A DNA stretch of 58,285 nt, taken from contig UQJU01000007.1 in assembly GCA_900541355.1 (NCBI GenBank), forward strand, positions 1 to 58,285, given 5' to 3'. This document shows, piece after piece, positions 1 to 8,031 of this stretch. Numbering within the stretch: the first letter of the stretch is position 1; each line of letters begins with the position of its first letter. The translations under genes and the position numbers were made by a program. The stretch is from Candidatus Avelusimicrobium fimicolum (GTDB lineage: Bacteria; Elusimicrobiota; Elusimicrobia; Elusimicrobiales; Elusimicrobiaceae). A model generated the notes under the pieces. The model saw only the letters and a program-made list of their open reading frames with translations, made no database searches and was not told the DNA's origin.

Positions 1-30
1 TTCCTGCCGCTATATATCCGTATCTTTTTT

Positions 31-1389
31 TCATTTATTGGCTCCTTGGGCATATACCCCAAATAAATTCGTCTGTCCGCTTAAATTAAGTATGGCCGCC
101 AGAGAGGTTACAAAATCATATTGGGCTTTTAGATAATCCAACTGTGTTTTTTGCCATTGGGAAAGGGCCATATTCACTTCCAGCGAAGTGGCCGTTCCGG
201 CCTTAAACCCCAACTGGCGGGCTTTGTAAAATGCTTCCGTAAACGCTAATTCCTCTTGTAAAGCGGTGTAAGTTTCTTGTGCGTTCTGCATTTTTTTATA
301 GTAATATTCTATTCCCGTGGTAATGTCTTTGGTAAGTTGGGCTTTTAGTTTCTCTATGCGGCGGGTTTCTTCTTGGGCGGCTTTGGTTTTATGGTAGTTT
401 TGCCCGCCCTCAAATAAATTCCAAGCAACTCCCACTCCGTAGGCCCAGTCCGGTTCCAACAGGGTCAAATCGTGGGGATGTAATTCCCGCTGTCCAAATA
501 AATAGACCGATGGAAAGAAATCTGCTTTTTGCGCTTTTTCGTTGGCCAAAGATAAATTTGCCTTGCTGTCCAAGACCGACAAGGCCGGATTGTGGTCCAA
601 CGCCTGATGTTGAAATTCTTGCAGTGTGGGCATCTGTTCCAACGGTACGACAAATAAAGAAGAATTAGTCTGTATGTCTTCCTGTTGGGAAAGCAAACTT
701 TTAAGGAGCGTTTGCGCCATTTGGGCATCATTGAGCGAAGACGTGTAATCCCGCCGCGCTTGTGCCAAAATTACATCCACCGCCATTTTTTCTACTTTGG
801 AAATTGTGCCCGCGTGGAACATTTTGGCAGCATCTTGCGCATTTTGCCGTGCATTTTGCAGAAATAACTTCCGCACGGATACGGTTTCATCAGCCAGAAA
901 TTTACCAAAATATTTGCGGGCAAGTTCCACCAACAGGTTATTGGCCTGTACGTCAATTTGGGCTACGGAACCTGCATAATTGGCGGATGCAGCAGCATTG
1001 GCTGATGAGATTTTACCCCCCGTATAAATAGAAAAAGTAGCATAAGCTTGGGCTTTGAAGAAATGTTCATCCTGCACTTGCATATCAAATGACGGCAGAA
1101 CAACGCTGGCAGGATACAGCGGTTGTACGGCAGAACGAATGCCATTCAAATCAATGCTAATAGGAGCGTTGATGCGGGTATAGGTTCCTTTCACTCCAAT
1201 AGAAGGATAATAAAGTCCGCGCGCACTGCTTTTTTGGGCTTGTAGTGATTTTGCTTCTGCCCGCGCCGCCGCCAAAGATTCATCCGTGTTCAAAACACGT
1301 TCATAGGCTTGTGTAAAAGAATATTCTTTGGCACCAACCGGTATGGCCCCAACTAAAAAAACAAGTACAACTTTCCAAAAGTGTTTCAT
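31..1389 (-). CDS. TolC-family outer-membrane efflux channel
   Basis: Outer-membrane, periplasm-spanning channel subunit of a tripartite efflux or type I secretion system. The 452-residue protein starts with a signal peptide (MKHFWKVVLVFLVGAIPVGA) and continues with two alpha-helical OEP repeats rich in Ala, Gln, Lys and Leu, as usual for TolC (about 430-490 residues). I chose the inner ATG because it overlaps the stop of the upstream marR gene as ATGA; the upstream in-frame start would add ten residues before the signal peptide. Translational coupling to marR suggests an operon that continues past the left edge, where an adaptor and an inner-membrane pump would be expected (inference). The substrate is unknown. 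Confidence 0.9.
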   Translation of the reverse strand: MKHFWKVVLVFLVGAIPVGAKEYSFTQAYERVLNTDESLAAARAEAKSLQAQKSSARGLYYPSIGVKGTYTRINAPISIDLNGIRSAVQPLYPASVVLPSFDMQVQDEHFFKAQAYATFSIYTGGKISSANAAASANYAGSVAQIDVQANNLLVELARKYFGKFLADETVSVRKLFLQNARQNAQDAAKMFHAGTISKVEKMAVDVILAQARRDYTSSLNDAQMAQTLLKSLLSQQEDIQTNSSLFVVPLEQMPTLQEFQHQALDHNPALSVLDSKANLSLANEKAQKADFFPSVYLFGQRELHPHDLTLLEPDWAYGVGVAWNLFEGGQNYHKTKAAQEETRRIEKLKAQLTKDITTGIEYYYKKMQNAQETYTALQEELAFTEAFYKARQLGFKAGTATSLEVNMALSQWQKTQLDYLKAQYDFVTSLAAILNLSGQTNLFGVYAQGANK

Positions 1390-1889
1390 AAAGAAAAACT
1401 GTCCAACGAGTGTGCCCACTCTATTATTGTATAAGCGGTCTGTTGTTGTTCTTGTGCAGATAGCGCCGCCGGCAAACGTTGTAAATAACTATCATAAACA
1501 GGTTTAATTTTATGATGAAGAGCCTTGCCTTTTTGGGTAATGGAAATGCACTTGTGGCGGCGGTCTTGTTTATCTTCCGTGCGTTGAATTAACTGGGCGG
1601 CTACCAGTTTATCCAAAATGCGCGTAATATTCCCGGGGGATACTAACATACGTTTGCTAATGGTTAATTGGTTAATCTTGTTGTCTTCTTCTGCCAGTAA
1701 GGCCAGTATGTTATACTGGGCAATGGTAATACCAAATTCGGCAAATACATTAGCCGCCAGTTTTTCGGCTTTTGTATATAAGAGCGTAAGAGAGCGCACC
1801 AGCAATTCTGCCGGCGTTTTTGATTTACGCAAGGTTTTATTGGCCTCTATTAATTCGGAAACAGATATTTTCTTGTTTGCTTTGTTCAT
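1386..1889 (-). CDS. MarR-family transcriptional regulator
   Basis: Winged-helix repressor of 167 residues. A helical dimerisation region (1-60) is followed by the wHTH: the segment LTISKRMLVSPGNITRILDKL is the HTH, and EDKQDRRHKCISITQKG is the wing with the usual DxRxxxxxxT pattern. It is the first gene of an operon with the TolC channel and probably represses itself and the efflux genes in response to a small toxic ligand (family knowledge). A palindromic operator overlaps its -35 box. The -10 box lies six bases before the ATG and no Shine-Dalgarno is visible, so the mRNA is probably leaderless. Confidence 0.92.
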   Translation of the reverse strand: MNKANKKISVSELIEANKTLRKSKTPAELLVRSLTLLYTKAEKLAANVFAEFGITIAQYNILALLAEEDNKINQLTISKRMLVSPGNITRILDKLVAAQLIQRTEDKQDRRHKCISITQKGKALHHKIKPVYDSYLQRLPAALSAQEQQQTAYTIIEWAHSLDSFSL

Positions 1890-1895
1890 AAAAAT

Positions 1896-1929
1896 AATAT
1901 AGTAAAAAATAGTTGATATGTCAATTATT
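1896..1929 (-). promoter_or_regulatory. marR-tolC promoter with overlapping palindromic operator
   Basis: Reading the minus strand, TTGACA (1924-1919), a 17-base spacer and TATATT (1901-1896) form a near-consensus promoter; the ATG of marR follows after exactly six bases. A 22-bp imperfect palindrome (1908-1929, core TTGATATGTCAA, two mismatched pairs) covers the -35 hexamer. Size, symmetry and AT-rich arms fit a MarR-dimer operator, so autoregulation is likely (inference). Confidence 0.7.
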
Positions 1930-2058
1930 TACCTATTAATTAATTTTCTGATTTGTCTTAACTGGTATGTTTTGGCGTGAAATAATCGTTTTAGCGGAGT
2001 GGTATTTTAAACTTGACTTCTGGGGCATTATAAGCGGCAATATGTATAGGAAAAAAAC

Positions 2059-2358
2059 ATGCCAAACTATATACATTTAACCGCACGGGAATTAGAACAA
2101 AAATGGCTGGAGTTAATAGCCTGTCCTATACCGCCAATCGGGCGTAGTTTAGTTATTAAATACCTGTTATGGTATGAACAAACCAAACGTGATAAAGTGT
2201 GCGTACAATATGTCCGCCGAATCCTCAATTTAAGTTTTTTATCTCCTAAAATTGTCCGTTCTATCTTAAACGGTACCCAACCGGCAGATTGCACCCTCAA
2301 AAAATTACTCTCAATAAAGTCCTCAAACTGGCAAGAACAAGAAAATTATATGAAATGA
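2059..2358 (+). CDS. Small DUF2924-like / serine-recombinase C-terminal tail protein
   Basis: A 99-residue basic protein. Residues 8-40 (ARELEQKWLELI...PIPPIGRSLVIKYLLWYEQ) resemble the DUF2924 pattern in which a short helix is followed by a Pro-Pro and a Q-containing helix. Residues 53-86 (VRRILNLSFLSPKIVRSILN then GTQPADCTLKKLL) closely follow the C-terminal DNA-binding tail of large serine recombinases (RLLRLTLLAPDIVEAI then GxQP). No catalytic resolvase domain is present in the window. It could be a recombinase accessory protein or the relic of a larger element. It is preceded by AGGA about nine bases before the ATG. It lies with the next gene between marR and a tRNA, a common landing zone for small elements. 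Confidence 0.55.
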   Translation: MPNYIHLTARELEQKWLELIACPIPPIGRSLVIKYLLWYEQTKRDKVCVQYVRRILNLSFLSPKIVRSILNGTQPADCTLKKLLSIKSSNWQEQENYMK

Positions 2359-2361
2359 GAA

Positions 2362-2907
2362 TTATTTTTTGATAGATAAATATTTATTAAGATATTCTTC
2401 TATTTGTAGATAACGCAATACAGAAGAATTGCTTAAATCGTGAGTTTGTTTTAGTGCTTCTTTCCGTAAATCTCCAATAGCATCATGATATCGTTTATTA
2501 ATAACGAGTTCCAAGTCAATGCCTGACTTTTTCAGATATTCTCTGGCACTTAATACAGATTTCAGAGCATCATATTTTGCCCCTTCTTTAGAAGATTTAA
2601 CAATAGGGCTCCAAAGCATATAATGCTGGGAAAAATTGCCAAAATGTTCTTGGACATATTCTTGGTCTTTGGTAAATTTGTGAATGAAACGGTTTTCTGT
2701 ATCGGGACGGCGTTTTCGTGGATCCACATACTGCAAACCATGAATATGGGCGGCAACTTCACAAACATAGATTTCTTTATTGATGATGTTCAACCCAATT
2801 ACATCGATTTCAGTTTGATGGGGCCCTTTGACATTGTATTCTACAAATTCACATTTTTTGATATGTCGTAGCCATTCGCCGGTTATTTCTTCCGCAATAT
2901 TATGCAT
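2362..2907 (-). CDS. PD-(D/E)XK nuclease-like hypothetical protein
   Basis: A 181-residue protein not recognised as a named family. The N-terminal half looks like the restriction-endonuclease fold: an early helix with Glu (EEITGEWLRHI), then a strand QTEIDVIGLN with Asp35, then EIYVCEVAAHI with Glu50. The usual E-x-K is E-V-A here, so the catalytic Lys is missing or moved (Lys-rich residues follow at about 62-80). The C-terminal half is helical and charged. GAGAG precedes the ATG at a normal distance. Converging with the recombinase-tail gene and next to tRNA-Asp, it may belong to a small mobile or defence-related insertion (inference). Confidence 0.5.
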   Translation of the reverse strand: MHNIAEEITGEWLRHIKKCEFVEYNVKGPHQTEIDVIGLNIINKEIYVCEVAAHIHGLQYVDPRKRRPDTENRFIHKFTKDQEYVQEHFGNFSQHYMLWSPIVKSSKEGAKYDALKSVLSAREYLKKSGIDLELVINKRYHDAIGDLRKEALKQTHDLSNSSVLRYLQIEEYLNKYLSIKK

Positions 2908-3067
2908 ACGATTTTCTCTCTTGAAAATTTTTTATATTGTAGCAATTTTTCCAAATCTATATGCAGTAGACGACTTCCTACCTACCCTCGTCAGCATAAA
3001 AACAAAAAAATCTTTACAATTCCCAAAAACCTGTCAAAAACCGTATGCTGAAAGTCGTGCATAAAAA

Positions 3068-3101
3068 AATCCCCGTCGGGAGTTAATCCTAACGGGGATT
3101 T
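3068..3101 (-). terminator. Rho-independent terminator after tRNA-Asp
   Basis: Arms AAATCCCCGT and ACGGGGATTT pair perfectly. On the minus strand the stem ends in a run of seven T, directly downstream of the tRNA. Confidence 0.75.
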
Positions 3102-3126
3102 ATGCTAATTATTCAAAACTAAAATA

Positions 3127-3201
3127 CGGAGTCGACGAGATTCGAACTCGCGGTCTCTGCCTTGACAGGGCAGCGTGTTAACCAGGCTACACCACGACTC
3201 C
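3127..3201 (-). tRNA. tRNA-Asp(GTC)
   Basis: Complete cloverleaf of 75 bases. The acceptor GGAGTCG pairs with CGACTCC, the discriminator is G, the D stem is GTGT/ACAC, the anticodon stem is CTGCC/GGCAG with loop CTGTCAA (anticodon GTC), and the T arm contains TTCGAAT. CCA is not encoded. Confidence 0.97.
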
Positions 3202-3282
3202 TTTACCTGCTACATATATATTTTAACTAATTCTGCGGTTTACGTCAACACTTTTTAAAAAAATTTTATTTGTATAGGGAGA

Positions 3283-4182
3283 TTAATCAAATTTTCCCCA
3301 CAAAATTTGTTCTAATTCCAATTCCACTCCGTGTTTTTCCTTTACTTTTTGGCGAACTTGGTCCATCAAGGATTTAATATCTTCCGGAGTTGCGTGGTTG
3401 AAATTAACAATAAACCCGGCGTGTTTTTCGGACACTTTTGCCCCGCCGACAGACAGCCCGCGCAGGCCCGCCTCATCAATCAGGCGCGACGCATAATCTC
3501 CTTCCGGACGTTTAAACACACTCCCGGCGGAGGGATATTCAAGCGGCTGTTTTTCTATCCGCTTGTGTTGAATCGTGTGGCGGGTTTCTAGCAGTTGTGT
3601 AAATTCGCCTGGGGCCAGTTTAAAGCCGGCAGACAAAATAATACAGTTTGAAATTCCCTCCACGCGGCGATAGCCGAATTTCAGGTCCTCTTTTAACAGC
3701 GTTCCCGGGCGGCCTTCTAAATCTATTACATCAAAATATTCCAAACAATCAAAAGTTTCTTGTCCGAACGCACCCGCGTTCATATATACCGCTCCGCCCA
3801 CGCTGCCCGGTATTCCGGATAATTTTTCCATACCGGCAAGACCTGCCTTGCAGGCCAGTTCACATACTTTGTCTAGTGCGGCTCCGGCTTCGGCGCGGAT
3901 GTGGTCTCCCTCTACGCGGATATTGTTCATTTTTTTGGTAGAGCAGACAATGCCGCCTAAGCCTTTTCCACTTACCAAGATATTGGAACCAAAGCCGATA
4001 AGGCGCAGGGGGATATTGGCGGTGCGGGCCAATTTTAAAACGAAACTCCATTCCTCGTGCGTTTGGGGATAAACATACACCTCTGCCGGGCCGCCCGCAC
4101 GGTAGGTGGTGTGATTGGACATCGGCTCGTTAAAGAGGCAGTTTTCGCCAAAGAAAGTTTTTAATTCTTGTTTGTAATCCAT
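3283..4182 (-). CDS. murB: UDP-N-acetylenolpyruvoylglucosamine reductase
   Basis: Cytoplasmic FAD enzyme reducing UDP-GlcNAc-enolpyruvate to UDP-MurNAc with NADPH, the second committed step of peptidoglycan precursor synthesis. The 299-residue length is typical of the short type II MurB. The FAD-binding segment LIGFGSNILVSGKGLGGIV is at 61-79 and LSGIPGSVGGAVYMNAGAFG at 121-140. The catalytic Ser is in YPSAGSVFKRP (Ser221) and the catalytic Glu in VELELEQILWG (about Glu291). It lies six bases from the upstream barrel-protein gene on the same strand. Confidence 0.97.
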   Translation of the reverse strand: MDYKQELKTFFGENCLFNEPMSNHTTYRAGGPAEVYVYPQTHEEWSFVLKLARTANIPLRLIGFGSNILVSGKGLGGIVCSTKKMNNIRVEGDHIRAEAGAALDKVCELACKAGLAGMEKLSGIPGSVGGAVYMNAGAFGQETFDCLEYFDVIDLEGRPGTLLKEDLKFGYRRVEGISNCIILSAGFKLAPGEFTQLLETRHTIQHKRIEKQPLEYPSAGSVFKRPEGDYASRLIDEAGLRGLSVGGAKVSEKHAGFIVNFNHATPEDIKSLMDQVRQKVKEKHGVELELEQILWGKFD

Positions 4183-4188
4183 AAAAGG

Positions 4189-4887
4189 TTAAAAGTTCAG
4201 CCCGATGCCGCCTTGTAAGGCGTGGTTGTCAGCCGTGTAAGTGTAAGCGCCAAACATATAGACAAACGGGAACGGTTTTACGTTTACGCCTGCCGTATAG
4301 CGTACGGCTCCGTCCTTGGTGGAGCGTTCTGCACCCAGGTTTTTGGTTTTCAGTTCGCCATAGTCGTAACCCACGCCCACATACGGGGTAAAGAACAACA
4401 CGTTCATAGAGGCCACGGCGGAGGCAGAGTAATGGTCGGTAGTGTACCAATCAGTCTTGCCACGGTCATAAAAACCAGCCAAGGACAAGTGAATCGTATC
4501 AAATAAATTGTAATGATATTTTAATCCGCCGCCCAAAGATTGAAAACCGTTCATATCCGTACCGCGCACCACTACCCCCAAATCCAGCACCGGAATTTTG
4601 GTTTCGGCAGTAATAAAACCGGCATACAGGTAATCGTCAGTAGTAATATTGTTCTTGTCGGAGGGTTTTACGGCACTTAATGTTGCCCCGATATCAAACC
4701 CTGGGAACGCAGTGCCTTTGCCGGTGTGAAAATCGGCCACGCCAATCATAGCGTTAATGTCCTTATTATAGGCAGATAAGTCGGAAGACGCGGAATAATG
4801 CGCGCGGAAATCGTCTGCGATATTGGTGGCGGAAGCATAGCCTGCCAAGGTGAAAAATGCGACCAAAAGGGCTAACAGTTTTTTCAT
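4189..4887 (-). CDS. Secreted beta-barrel-like outer-membrane protein
   Basis: A 232-residue protein of unrecognised family. A clear signal peptide (MKKLLALLVAFFTLAGYASA) is followed by alternating hydrophobic and polar strands rich in Tyr, Gly and Asp. The C-terminus, ALQGGIGLNF, ends in Phe like a BAM-recognised beta-barrel signal. Repeated Y-x-G-V-x-Y patterns fit a small barrel of 8-10 strands. A good Shine-Dalgarno (CGGAG) precedes the ATG. It is transcribed ahead of murB. The function is unknown: a structural or porin-like role is a guess. Confidence 0.7.
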   Translation of the reverse strand: MKKLLALLVAFFTLAGYASATNIADDFRAHYSASSDLSAYNKDINAMIGVADFHTGKGTAFPGFDIGATLSAVKPSDKNNITTDDYLYAGFITAETKIPVLDLGVVVRGTDMNGFQSLGGGLKYHYNLFDTIHLSLAGFYDRGKTDWYTTDHYSASAVASMNVLFFTPYVGVGYDYGELKTKNLGAERSTKDGAVRYTAGVNVKPFPFVYMFGAYTYTADNHALQGGIGLNF

Positions 4888-4998
4888 AGTTTTCTCCGTT
4901 GCGAAATTTCAAGATATATAATATGATAGAAAATGACGGGGGGATGTGCAACCCGTTCGGCGGGTACGGAGTAGAAGCCGTCCGCCCAGGAGTGAATT

Positions 4999-6543
4999 AT
5001 GGTAAGCGAATTAGCCGGAACTCTGACAAAAGAAAGAATTGACGTAAACGCATTAAGAGAACAATTTTTTAACCCGCAAGGTACACCTGTGCCTGTGAAA
5101 TTCGGCACCTCCGGCCACCGGGGCAGTTTGGGGGCGGGTTTTTGTGCATTGCACGCCCGCGCGATTGCGCAGGCGGTAGCGCGGATTCATCAGGAGCAGC
5201 ATATTGAAGGGCCTATTTTGGTAGGGGGGGATACGCGTTTAATGTCGCGTGATACGGCCAATTTGTGCGCCGAGGTGTTAGCCGGAAACGGACTAACCGT
5301 TATTTTGCCCGATATGCCTTTACCCACGCCGGTTTTTTCATTTGAAATTATTAGCGGACGTGCGAGTGCCTCGTTAAACGGTACCGCCAGCCACAATCCG
5401 CCGCAAGATATGGGCCTTAAATACAATCCGTCCAACGGCGGGCCGGCGGATGCTGCGGTAACGGGCCAAATTGAAAAGTATGCCAATTATTATATGGCTC
5501 ATCAGGAAGAAATAAAAGCCTTGCCGTTGGCGCAGGCGCGTGAAAAAGGGCTTGTGCGCGAGGCAGATTTGGTTACCCCTTATGTTACTGCCTTGTCTAA
5601 ATTTATTGATTTTAAAAAGATTGCCGCTTCTCCGCTTAAATTTGCTATACATCCATTGGGCGGAAGCAGTTTGGCTTTTTACGAAGCCATTAAGAAAACC
5701 TACCATTTGGATAATATGGAAATTGTCAGCAAGGTACAGGACCCGACTTTCTACTTTATCCCGATTGACCACGACGGGAAAATCCGTATGGACCCGTCGT
5801 CTAAATATCCTATGTCGCCGCTTATCAAATTGGTGGAAGACGGCACTTACGATTTTGCCGGTGCCAGCGACCCGGACGCGGACCGTTTCGGTTGTGCGAC
5901 CAAAAAGGGCGGTTTGATTCCGCCGAACCACGCCTTGTGCGTAATGGCGGATTATTTATACCGCCACCAAAAGGTGCGCGAAGCCTGTTCCATTGGCAGA
6001 ACCTTGGGTACAACGTCGTTGTTGGACCGGATTGCGGCGGGGTATGGGCTAAAATTGGATGAAGTAAATGTCGGTTTTAAATATTTTGTGGAGGGCATTG
6101 TAAAGCGCAAATATGTATTGGCCGGCGAAGAAAGCGCAGGGATGTCCGTCAGCGGCTGGACCCCGGAAAAGGACGGCATTTTGGCGGTATGTCTGTTAAT
6201 GGAAATTACCGCCGTAGAAGGCGATATCGCTGCGCTGTATGACGGGCTGACCGCCAAGTATGGCACTCCCTATTATACGCGTGTGGATATCCCGACAGAT
6301 GAGGCCACCAAAAAGCGCGTAAAGGGCTTAAAATCGGCCGATTTTGATACGCTCCAACAAGTGGCGGGCGAACGGGTAACCCGTGTGCGTGATACGGACG
6401 GCATTAAAATTTATTTGCAGTCCTCGTGGTTATTGGTGCGCCCTTCCGGCACGGAAAATATTTTAAAAATCTATGCCGAAACCTTTATCAGCCAGAAACA
6501 CTTGGACGAACTCATCAGACAAGCCCAACGGCTGTTGGCTTAA
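4999..6543 (+). CDS. pgm: Alpha-D-glucose-phosphate-specific phosphoglucomutase
   Basis: Interconverts glucose 1-phosphate and glucose 6-phosphate, feeding UDP-glucose or glycogen synthesis. The 514 residues match the E. coli Pgm subfamily: FGTSGHRG near the N-terminus (35-42), the phosphoserine loop TASHNPP with Ser131, KYNPSNGGPAD, the Mg loop DPDADR (291-296), the sugar-specificity loop GEESAG, and the phosphate-binding RPSGTE near the C-terminus. It starts at ATG behind AGGAG. A second, distinct mutase is at 18255-19664, so the two probably divide hexose substrates. Confidence 0.95.
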   Translation: MVSELAGTLTKERIDVNALREQFFNPQGTPVPVKFGTSGHRGSLGAGFCALHARAIAQAVARIHQEQHIEGPILVGGDTRLMSRDTANLCAEVLAGNGLTVILPDMPLPTPVFSFEIISGRASASLNGTASHNPPQDMGLKYNPSNGGPADAAVTGQIEKYANYYMAHQEEIKALPLAQAREKGLVREADLVTPYVTALSKFIDFKKIAASPLKFAIHPLGGSSLAFYEAIKKTYHLDNMEIVSKVQDPTFYFIPIDHDGKIRMDPSSKYPMSPLIKLVEDGTYDFAGASDPDADRFGCATKKGGLIPPNHALCVMADYLYRHQKVREACSIGRTLGTTSLLDRIAAGYGLKLDEVNVGFKYFVEGIVKRKYVLAGEESAGMSVSGWTPEKDGILAVCLLMEITAVEGDIAALYDGLTAKYGTPYYTRVDIPTDEATKKRVKGLKSADFDTLQQVAGERVTRVRDTDGIKIYLQSSWLLVRPSGTENILKIYAETFISQKHLDELIRQAQRLLA

Positions 6544-6561
6544 AAAGGAAAATATTTATCG

Positions 6562-6590
6562 GGAGCGGTCTTGGTAGCCCGCTCCTTTTG
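6562..6590 (+). terminator. Terminator after pgm
   Basis: GGAGCGG and CCGCTCC arms are followed by TTTTGTTT, 19 bases after the pgm stop and just before the crcB promoter. Confidence 0.75.
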
Positions 6591-6596
6591 TTTGGG

Positions 6597-6602
6597 TAAA
6601 AT
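6597..6602 (+). promoter_or_regulatory. -10 box for leaderless crcB
   Basis: TAAAAT ends exactly six bases before the crcB ATG, and no Shine-Dalgarno follows it. No fluoride-riboswitch structure fits between pgm and crcB. Confidence 0.5.
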
Positions 6603-6608
6603 AGCAAT

Positions 6609-6971
6609 ATGATGAATTTTTTATATGTCGGTTTGGGCGGCTTTGCCGGGGCTTCTTTGCGTTACGGTGTTACGGCGTTGGCCGCAGCGTTATCGTGGCG
6701 CGGGCATTGGGCTACACTCACCGTAAATGTGTTGGGGAGTTTGGCGATAGGGTTTTTGGCTCCGTATTTTGAATCTGCCACCCACCCCGCTCGGTTGTTT
6801 TTGATAGTAGGTGTATTGGGTGGGTTTACGACGTTTTCCTCTTTTTCTTTGGATACGCTTACGCTGTACCACAACCGGGAATTTGTTTGGGCAGGGCTTA
6901 ATGTGGTGTTAAATGTACTGGTTTGTTTGGCGGCGGTGTGGGGTGGATGTAAGTGGCACCAAATGTTATAG
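6609..6971 (+). CDS. crcB: Fluoride ion channel CrcB/Fluc
   Basis: Small inner-membrane dual-topology fluoride exporter, 120 residues with four membrane segments. Family signatures are the start GGFAGASLRYG (10-20), TVNVLGSLAIGF with the pore Asn, and GVLGGFTTFSSFSLD with the Phe-box and Na-site region. A single copy suggests a homodimer. It lacks an SD and sits behind a -10 box (leaderless). A second ATG one codon downstream is possible. Confidence 0.95.
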   Translation: MMNFLYVGLGGFAGASLRYGVTALAAALSWRGHWATLTVNVLGSLAIGFLAPYFESATHPARLFLIVGVLGGFTTFSSFSLDTLTLYHNREFVWAGLNVVLNVLVCLAAVWGGCKWHQML

Positions 6972-6992
6972 AGGTAATTTTTCTTATGAAAA

Positions 6993-7023
6993 AAAGGCCC
7001 GGCCCGTTAAGAGCCGGGCCTTT
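6993..7023. terminator. Bidirectional terminator between crcB and the GGDEF gene
   Basis: AAAGGCCCGGC and GCCGGGCCTTT are perfect arms with A-tracts and T-tracts on both sides, between convergent genes. Confidence 0.85.
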
Positions 7024-7038
7024 GTAGTTGTTTCCAAA

Positions 7039-7971
7039 TCAAGCGCCGCGGCGGTCCATTACATAAAAACTGCCGTTTTCGTGCTTTTTAGCCAAGCATT
7101 TAAGTTCACTGCCGATATTGCTGACCATTGCAAACGAGGTAAGCGGTTTTTTGGTGTTATGCACAATGCCGATACCGATAGAAAGGAAATTAAACTTTTC
7201 CGTTTCGCCTTTGCGGTTGGTGGAAATCATATATCCGTTGGTGCGGTCCTCTTCGTTGTAGAAAGAGGGAGCGACGGCATCCGTTTTGGTGGTGATTTCT
7301 CGGGCAATCGCATCTGCCTTATCAAAGGAACAAACGACAATAAAATCGTCCCCGCCTATATGCCCTACAAAAGAGGCCGGGTCCTGCATAGCGGCAGATA
7401 CAATGATTTGCGACTCGGTTTTTAACACACGGTCTCCTGCTTCAAAGCCGTATTTATCGTTAAAAGATTTAAAGTTGTTTAAATCGCAGTACAGAACGGC
7501 AAAAGTCCGCCCGGAGGCGATTTCCTGCTCCACGCGGGCTTGTATGGACGGGTTTCCCGGCAGGCGCGTAAGCGGATTGCAATCCATTTTTTGCTTGTTG
7601 CGTTTTAATAACAGTTTTACGCGGGCGACAATTTCGTCCTCGTCGGCGGGTTTGGTTAGATAATCGTCAATATCCAAGCCCAATCCTTCCAATTTGGTGG
7701 ACTTGTCCGACACCGCGGTAAAAATAATAATCGGTGTGTGTAAATATCCCGTGCGGCTGCGGACCTCGCGGACCACGTCAAAGCCCGTTTTGTGGGGCAT
7801 TTCGTAATCTAAAATCAACAAATCAGGGTTTTCTTTATAGGTTTTATCAATGGCTTCCTGCCCGTCTTCGGCCTCTATTACAGTAAACCCGGCATTGGTT
7901 AAAATTTCCGAAACTAAAAAGCGGATAGCGTGAGAATCGTCCGCCAGTAAAATTTTTGCATTGTGTTCCAT
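7039..7971 (-). CDS. Response regulator with GGDEF domain (PleD-like)
   Basis: A 310-residue cytoplasmic protein. The N-terminal receiver (1-120) has the acidic pocket at Asp11/Asp12, phospho-acceptor Asp55 (LILDYEMP) and Lys107 (LTKPAD). The C-terminal diguanylate cyclase domain (131-305) begins with NPLTRLPGN and keeps the substrate segment YCDLNNFKSFNDKYGFEAGD. The signature is GGDDF (206-210) instead of GGDEF/GGEEF, and no RxxD inhibitory site precedes it. It may make cyclic di-GMP weakly or serve only as a GTP or effector binder. A c-di-GMP-binding YajQ is encoded at 44887-45381. The cognate kinase is not in the window. Confidence 0.88.
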   Translation of the reverse strand: MEHNAKILLADDSHAIRFLVSEILTNAGFTVIEAEDGQEAIDKTYKENPDLLILDYEMPHKTGFDVVREVRSRTGYLHTPIIIFTAVSDKSTKLEGLGLDIDDYLTKPADEDEIVARVKLLLKRNKQKMDCNPLTRLPGNPSIQARVEQEIASGRTFAVLYCDLNNFKSFNDKYGFEAGDRVLKTESQIIVSAAMQDPASFVGHIGGDDFIVVCSFDKADAIAREITTKTDAVAPSFYNEEDRTNGYMISTNRKGETEKFNFLSIGIGIVHNTKKPLTSFAMVSNIGSELKCLAKKHENGSFYVMDRRGA

Positions 7972-8019
7972 AGGGATATTTAATTAAATATTCCTGTCCT
8001 GTGCAATAGCCCTTTTTCG

Positions 8020-8025
8020 TATAAT
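8020..8025 (+). promoter_or_regulatory. -10 box for leaderless antiporter gene
   Basis: TATAAT ends exactly six bases before the ATG at 8032, and no SD is present. The -35 region is weak. Confidence 0.55.
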
Positions 8026-8031
8026 AAATAT

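Noticed and set aside
1890..3201. Full integrative element at tRNA-Asp
   Set aside because: No duplicated tRNA 3' end, integrase or boundary repeat was found; only two small suspicious genes.
6544..6608. Fluoride riboswitch before crcB
   Set aside because: The gap contains only a terminator and a -10 box; the aptamer fold is not there.
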